From the NCBI GenBank assembly GCA_016208065.1, contig JACQYU010000096.1, forward strand, positions 1 to 7,059: a stretch of 7,059 nucleotides of DNA, in the 5' to 3' direction. This document shows positions 4,452-7,059 of the stretch, one piece after another. Origin of the DNA: Candidatus Falkowiibacteriota bacterium. Its GTDB lineage: Bacteria > Patescibacteriota > Patescibacteriia > Patescibacteriales > GWC2-42-12. The notes under the pieces are model-generated. The model ran no database searches, had not been told where the DNA came from, and saw only the letters and a list, made by a program, of their open reading frames with translations. The number at the start of each line of letters is the position of its first letter. Position 1 is the first letter of the stretch. A program made the translations under genes and the position numbers.

Positions 4452-5363
4452 TTATTTGCCGACTTGTAGATATTTATAAGCAGATAAAGCCGCGACCGCT
4501 CCTTGTCCGCAACCAATAACAATTTGCTTAAATTCACTTTGAATAACATCTCCGGCCGCGAACACGCCATCGCAACTAGTTTTGCCACTTAAGTCTACAA
4601 TAACCTGCCCTAAAGTATCTCTTTCCACTAAATCTGCCACTAAATCGGTCTTAGGCTCGTGTCCAATTTCAACAAACAAACCATCAACATCCAACTCTCT
4701 TATTTCTTGGCTAATATTACTAACTATTTTTAATTTTTTTAATTTTTCGTCGCCTATTATCTCCCGAATTTCACTGCTCAATATCATTTCCACATTATTT
4801 TTATTTTTAACCGCTAAAATTAGACTCTCAAAAGCTTTGAGCTGTGATTTGCGATAAATTAAATAAACTTTACTGGCGATTTTAGACATAACTTCAGCCG
4901 CGTCTAAAGCCGCATTGCCGCCGCCGGCTACTGCCACATTCTTTCCCTTAAACAAAGGGCCGTCGCAGTTAGCACAATAACTTATCCCTTTGCCAGTCAA
5001 TTCATTTTCTTTATCTAAATTAAGTTGTTTAGGCTCAAGGCCCATAGCAATAATAACTGTCTTAGTTAAATAACTATTTTTCCCAGCCTCAACCAAGAAA
5101 CTCTTGTCGCTATTTTTACTAATTTTCCTTATTTCATCAATCTTAATATCAACCCCCAGATCTTTTACTTGCTGGCGCATTTTATTAATTAAATCAACGC
5201 CGCCAATAAACTCTATGCCGGGATAATTTTTTATGTCAGAAGCCCAAATAACCTGTCCGCCTATATTTTTAGAAATCACCAAAGCCTTCATCATTCTCCT
5301 TGAAGCATATATGGCCGCGGTCATACCAGTTGGCCCGGCTCCGACAATTATTGTATCAAACAT
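4452..5363 (-). CDS. trxB: Thioredoxin reductase (NADPH-type flavoprotein)
   Basis: From the ATG at 5363 the protein is 303 residues, typical for low-molecular-weight TrxR. It uses FAD and NAD(P)H to reduce oxidised thioredoxin. The FAD-binding motif is GAGPTG (residues 8-13). The redox-active pair is C130-A-N-C133, followed by DGPLF. The second Rossmann motif, GGGNAA (147-152), and the closing FAD motif, GVFAAGDV (266-273), are present. The NADPH-contacting HRRxxxR motif reads YRKSQLK (170-176). The positive charges are kept but two Arg have become Lys, and the C-terminal RQ is KQ. A longer reading from a GTG at 5411 adds 16 residues before the flavin fold and is unlikely. No Shine-Dalgarno precedes the ATG. 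Its partner trxA lies just upstream, separated by two palindromes. Confidence 0.95.
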   Translation of the reverse strand: MFDTIIVGAGPTGMTAAIYASRRMMKALVISKNIGGQVIWASDIKNYPGIEFIGGVDLINKMRQQVKDLGVDIKIDEIRKISKNSDKSFLVEAGKNSYLTKTVIIAMGLEPKQLNLDKENELTGKGISYCANCDGPLFKGKNVAVAGGGNAALDAAEVMSKIASKVYLIYRKSQLKAFESLILAVKNKNNVEMILSSEIREIIGDEKLKKLKIVSNISQEIRELDVDGLFVEIGHEPKTDLVADLVERDTLGQVIVDLSGKTSCDGVFAAGDVIQSEFKQIVIGCGQGAVAALSAYKYLQVGK

Positions 5364-5445
5364 ATATTTGATAATTAATAAATTATGGATATTTATCCCC
5401 AAATTACCCACCTAAACTAATTTATTTAATATTAGCCATTTCACT

Positions 5446-5474
5446 AAACTTAAGTCTACAAATTTGTAGACTTA
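5446..5474. repeat. Palindrome copy 1 in the trxA-trxB gap
   Basis: Bases 5451-5474 form a perfect 24-bp palindrome (half-site TAAGTCTACAAA). The 29-nt stretch 5446-5474 is repeated exactly at 5491-5519, 45 bp away. It lies about 88 bp upstream of the preferred trxB start. Confidence 0.85.
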
Positions 5475-5487
5475 TCCACGTTTCCTA

Positions 5488-5527
5488 TAAAAACTTAAGT
5501 CTACAAATTTGTAGACTTAAGTTTTTA
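5488..5527. terminator. 40-bp perfect palindrome (copy 2) directly after trxA
   Basis: TAAAAACTTAAGTCTACAAA is followed without a gap by its exact complement, ending one base from the trxA stop codon. It contains the same 24-bp core as copy 1. On either strand the stem ends in TTTTTA, so it could serve as a bidirectional intrinsic terminator, although the stem is AT-rich. The shared core, kept identical in both copies, also suits a protein-binding dyad. Confidence 0.65.
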
Positions 5528-5528
5528 A

Positions 5529-5843
5529 TTATTTATTTTTTTCAATTAAACTCTCAAGCTCCTCCTTGTCGCCATAACCTACTTTTTTATCAACCACTTT
5601 CCCATTCTTGAACACCAAAAAAGTAGGTATGCTCATAACATTATATTGAGTGGCTATTTCTTGATTTTCGTCTATATTAAGCTTGCCAATTTTAATATTT
5701 TTATTTTGATTGTCTTTAATCAACTCTTCCACGATCGGGGACATTAATTGACAAGGGCCGCACCATAAAGCAAAGAAGTCAACCAGCACTAAACCTGCGA
5801 AGCCCTCAACTTCTTCTTTAAAATTATCATTGTTAAATATCAT
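5529..5843 (-). CDS. trxA: Thioredoxin
   Basis: This 104-residue single-domain thioredoxin has the full active site WCGPC (W27, C28, C31), preceded by VDFFALW (family usually DFWA). The cis-proline is in SIPTFLVFKNG (P73). The buried acidic residue (D22) before the active site and the terminal GYGDKEELESLI helix region are as expected. It reduces protein disulfides in the cytosol and is recycled by the adjacent trxB. There is no signal peptide or membrane anchor. The ATG at 5843 is preceded by A/T-rich DNA without a Shine-Dalgarno. The gap to tRNA-Ala is 57 nt and I see no convincing promoter in it, so trxA may be transcribed together with the tRNA. Confidence 0.95.
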   Translation of the reverse strand: MIFNNDNFKEEVEGFAGLVLVDFFALWCGPCQLMSPIVEELIKDNQNKNIKIGKLNIDENQEIATQYNVMSIPTFLVFKNGKVVDKKVGYGDKEELESLIEKNK

Positions 5844-5900
5844 ATATTTTAATTAATTAGTTAGTTTTCGATAGAACAGAATAATTGTTTAATTTGTTAG

Positions 5901-5971
5901 TGGACCTAGTGGGAGTCGAACCCACAACTTATCCATGCCATGGATATGTTTTACCGCTGAACTATAGGCCC
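5901..5971 (-). tRNA. tRNA-Ala(GGC)
   Basis: The reverse strand folds as a complete 71-nt tRNA. The acceptor is GGGCCTA / TAGGTCC. The D-arm is GTTC...AAAC. The anticodon arm is TATCC-ATGGCAT-GGATA with anticodon GGC. A 4-nt variable loop precedes the T-arm GTGGG-TTCGACT-CCCAC, and the discriminator is A. The G3-U70 pair, the main identity element for alanyl-tRNA synthetase, is present. No CCA is encoded, so it must be added by CCA transferase. Confidence 0.95.
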
Positions 5972-6006
5972 AATTTAATATTAATAAATTTCTATAAAAT
6001 AATTAC

Positions 6007-6068
6007 TAATATTAGCTAAAATATTAATATTTATTCTAATATTAGCCATATTAGCTAATATTAGCTAA
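6007..6068. repeat. Cluster of TAATATTAGC motifs with an 18-bp palindrome
   Basis: TAATATTAGC occurs at 6007-6016, 6037-6046 and 6056-6065, with a near copy (CATATTAGC) at 6047-6055. Bases 6051-6068 form a perfect palindrome (TTAGCTAAT / ATTAGCTAA). The motif also occurs at 5427-5436 upstream of trxB and twice inside coding DNA (2454-2463, 3371-3380), so it carries limited information. The wider gap between the two tRNA genes (5972-6221) holds, besides this cluster, a small AACTTA / TAAGTT hairpin (6085-6100) and the tRNA fragment at 6164. Confidence 0.45.
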
Positions 6069-6163
6069 ATAAATTACTTTTTAGAACTTATATTTAAGTT
6101 ATTTATTGTTTGATGATAAAAAATCACTTATTTTCTACCTTTTTGGTACCATCAAGATAAGTT

Positions 6164-6205
6164 GAACCTGCGTCTAGGGCTTAGGAAGCCCCTTATTCTA
6201 CCTCG
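6164..6205 (-). pseudogene. Decayed tRNA-Arg(CCT) fragment, left copy
   Basis: Bases 6164-6186 are identical over 23 nt to 6239-6261 inside the intact tRNA-Arg, and similarity continues weakly to about 6205. On the minus strand the copy keeps a well-paired anticodon arm (GGGGC-TTCCTAA-GCCCT, anticodon CCT) and the 5' half of the T-arm. It has lost the acceptor stem, the D-arm pairing and the second T-stem strand. It is a partial tandem duplicate offset by 75 bp and cannot be a working tRNA. Confidence 0.75.
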
Positions 6206-6221
6206 TCCGCCTAAGACTTTG

Positions 6222-6293
6222 TGCTCTTGGCAGGAATCGAACCTGCGTCTAGGGCTTAGGAGTCCCTTGTTCTATCCACTGAACTACAAGAGC
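6222..6293 (-). tRNA. tRNA-Arg(CCT)
   Basis: The reverse strand folds as a 72-nt tRNA. The acceptor GCTCTTG / CAAGAGC is perfect. The D-arm is GTTC-AGTGGATA-GAAC, with A20, an arginine identity base. The anticodon arm is AGGGA-CTCCTAA-GCCCT with anticodon CCT (codon AGG). The T-arm GCAGG-TTCGATT-CCTGC is perfect and the discriminator is A. The top anticodon-stem pair is an A31-G39 mismatch, which is unusual. CCA is not encoded. Partial copies lie on both sides. Confidence 0.9.
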
Positions 6294-6310
6294 GGGCGTA
6301 TCGGGCAGCC

Positions 6311-6327
6311 TACTGAACTGCGAGAGC
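6311..6327 (-). pseudogene. tRNA 5'-end fragment, right copy
   Basis: Bases 6312-6327 match the first 16 bases of the intact tRNA-Arg (6278-6293) at 14 positions; on the minus strand they read GCTCTCGCAGTTCAGT, an acceptor strand plus start of a D-arm. No anticodon or T-arm follows at the correct spacing. It looks like the remnant of another copy of the same or a related tRNA gene. Confidence 0.5.
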
Positions 6328-6411
6328 TTTATATTGTGATATTTTAAAAAAATAAACACCAATATCCGGCGTTTTAGTTTTTCATATATATGATAACTTA
6401 ATTATTTTATT

Positions 6412-6440
6412 TTGACAAACCGGCCGGACTTGCCTAGAAT
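6412..6440 (+). promoter_or_regulatory. Near-consensus sigma70-type promoter for the bactofilin operon
   Basis: TTGACA (6412-6417, perfect) and TAGAAT (6435-6440, 5 of 6) are separated by exactly 17 nt. Transcription would start near 6447, leaving a leader of about 54 nt. This is the best promoter in the window. The spacer holds the 8-bp palindrome CCGGCCGG (6420-6427). Confidence 0.8.
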
Positions 6441-6500
6441 TAGTATAGTTAATTTTATAAAATCAACTTGGTTCAATAATTTATAATTTATCATATATTT

Positions 6501-6887
6501 ATGTTCAACAAACAAGATCAGGGGGAAGTTTTTGGAGAATTTGAAACTGTTATTGGGCCGTCCGTTAGAGTCAAGGGTGATTTTAACGGCCAAGGCAATA
6601 TTATTGTAGAGGGCATGGTTGACGGCAACCTAAAAACCAATGGCAGCCTGGAAATAGGCAAAACAGCGAAAATAACCGCCAACGTAGAAGCTAAAGAGGC
6701 TAAAGTCGGCGGCCAAATTACAGGCAATGTAAAAATAAAAGGTTTTCTTGAAATTACGGCCACAGCTAAAATTTCCGGGGATATTGAAGTTTCGGGCTTA
6801 TCAATTGAGCGCGGAGCTATTTTTAACGGTAAATGCGTTATGTCCGCCGGACTTGAAGAAAGTAAAAAAATAAATAAATTGGCTTAA
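6501..6887 (+). CDS. Bactofilin family cytoskeletal protein
   Basis: This 128-residue protein is of the bactofilin (DUF583) family, which polymerises without nucleotide into membrane-associated filaments that organise cell shape and wall or envelope enzymes. The conserved entry ETVIGPSVRVKGDF (residues 15-28) leads into short repeated beta-helix rungs: NIIVEGMVDGNL, SLEIGKTAKITANVEAKEAKVGGQITGNV and FLEITATAKISGDI, ending near residue 115. The short N-terminus MFNK resembles the membrane-targeting peptide of other bactofilins, and the tail (LEESKKINKLA) is charged. The ATG at 6501 has no Shine-Dalgarno; AT-rich leader DNA precedes it. A strong promoter lies 60 bp upstream, and the next gene begins 10 nt after the stop, so the two are co-transcribed. 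Confidence 0.93.
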   Translation: MFNKQDQGEVFGEFETVIGPSVRVKGDFNGQGNIIVEGMVDGNLKTNGSLEIGKTAKITANVEAKEAKVGGQITGNVKIKGFLEITATAKISGDIEVSGLSIERGAIFNGKCVMSAGLEESKKINKLA

Positions 6888-6897
6888 GTTTTTGAAA

Positions 6898-7059
6898 ATG
6901 AATATTTTTATTTATGATTCTTTTTTGAATCAAAAAAAATACGACCGTTTATTGGCTCGCATTGAAACCAGGATCACTGATTTAGTATTGAATGGAAAAA
7001 TATCCAGGCTCAGCCCGACCAGAAACGTCAAAGAAACAATCAATAACGAACTTAAGCGC
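6898..7059 (+). CDS. Probable diacylglycerol-kinase-like protein, N-terminal part (runs off right edge)
   Basis: An ATG at 6898, 10 nt after the bactofilin stop, opens a frame that continues to the window end (54 codons). The start MNIFIYDSF, then KKYDRLLARIETRITDLVLNGKISRLSP and NVKETINNELKR, resembles N-termini I associate with Patescibacterial proteins annotated as diacylglycerol kinase catalytic-domain (lipid kinase) proteins. The nucleotide-binding GGDGT-type motif would lie beyond the edge, so the assignment is only tentative. A coding gene is secure: the reading frame, the tight spacing and the shared promoter all agree. There is no signal peptide or membrane segment in this part. Confidence 0.6.
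   Translation, partial: MNIFIYDSFLNQKKYDRLLARIETRITDLVLNGKISRLSPTRNVKETINNELKR

Noticed and set aside
4376..4588. Minus-strand frame overlapping the trxB 3' end and the trxB-rnhB palindrome
   Set aside because: It lies in another frame of trxB and reads through the palindrome; nothing in it looks like a protein family.
5364..5411. GTG start at 5411 for trxB, adding 16 residues
   Set aside because: The flavin fold begins at MFDTIIVGAGPTG, as in other TrxR proteins; the extra residues are unsupported and no Shine-Dalgarno precedes the GTG.
5472..5480. DnaA-box-like TTATCCACG between the two trx palindromes, possible replication origin
   Set aside because: There is only one 8-of-9 match, with no cluster, no dnaA or dnaN nearby and no strand switch at this place.
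5446..5527. CRISPR-like direct repeats
   Set aside because: There are only two copies with a 16-nt interval, the unit is a full palindrome, and no cas genes are present.
6007..6068. TAATATTAGC cluster as a specific regulator-binding array
   Set aside because: The same 10-mer also occurs by codon use inside two genes and upstream of trxB, so in this AT-rich DNA it is not specific enough; kept only as a low-confidence repeat.
6162..6347. Plus-strand open frame of 61 codons across the tRNA-Arg region
   Set aside because: It is the antisense reading of the tRNA gene and its fragments; the ESNLRLGLRSPLFYPLNY-type peptide is a familiar artefact of translating tRNA complements.
6518..6763. Minus-strand open frame opposite the bactofilin
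   Set aside because: It is a low-complexity shadow of an unmistakable bactofilin beta-helix gene.

Overview
The window looks like chromosomal DNA from a small-genome, AT-rich bacterium, most probably a member of Candidatus Patescibacteria (CPR, Parcubacteria-like). This is inference. It rests on the low-GC, Lys/Ile/Asn-rich proteins, both tRNA genes lacking an encoded CCA, mostly Shine-Dalgarno-free starts, and the character of several proteins: a GGN-type SAM methyltransferase next to a three-helix membrane protein, a small bactofilin next to a DagK-like ORF, and a surface protein with Ig-like repeats. The standard bacterial code (TAA/TGA stops) fits every gene.

Layout. Everything from the left edge to about 6295 lies on the minus strand. 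Read in the direction of transcription (right to left) it is: tRNA-Arg(CCT) flanked by decayed tRNA fragments; tRNA-Ala(GGC); thioredoxin (trxA); thioredoxin reductase (trxB); ribonuclease HII (rnhB); a class I SAM-dependent methyltransferase; a three-helix membrane protein; a YraN/UPF0102 nuclease-fold protein; a secreted, membrane-anchored protein with three Ig-like repeats; and the 5' end of a small membrane protein that runs off the left edge. The last ~650 bases are divergent on the plus strand: a near-consensus sigma70-type promoter, a bactofilin, and the start of a probable diacylglycerol-kinase-like protein that runs off the right edge.

Functionally, trxA and trxB form a complete cytosolic disulfide-reducing pair. 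rnhB and yraN are genome-maintenance genes. The Ig-like protein, the bactofilin, the DagK-like ORF and the two small membrane proteins concern the envelope. No mobile-element genes, CRISPR array or defence genes are visible.

The unusual content is between the genes. Almost every intergenic gap carries a long dyad. These are a ~104-bp inverted repeat with a nested hairpin (376-479), a related-looking degenerate copy (1996-2059), a 17-bp-arm inverted repeat (3622-3717), a perfect 32-bp palindrome (4395-4426) and two copies of one palindrome between trxA and trxB (5446-5527). There is also a pair of 18-bp direct repeats next to a candidate promoter (2104-2142) and a tRNA-Arg with partial copies on both sides. 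I found no convincing new multi-gene system. The palindrome set and the tRNA fragments are the parts most worth pursuing.
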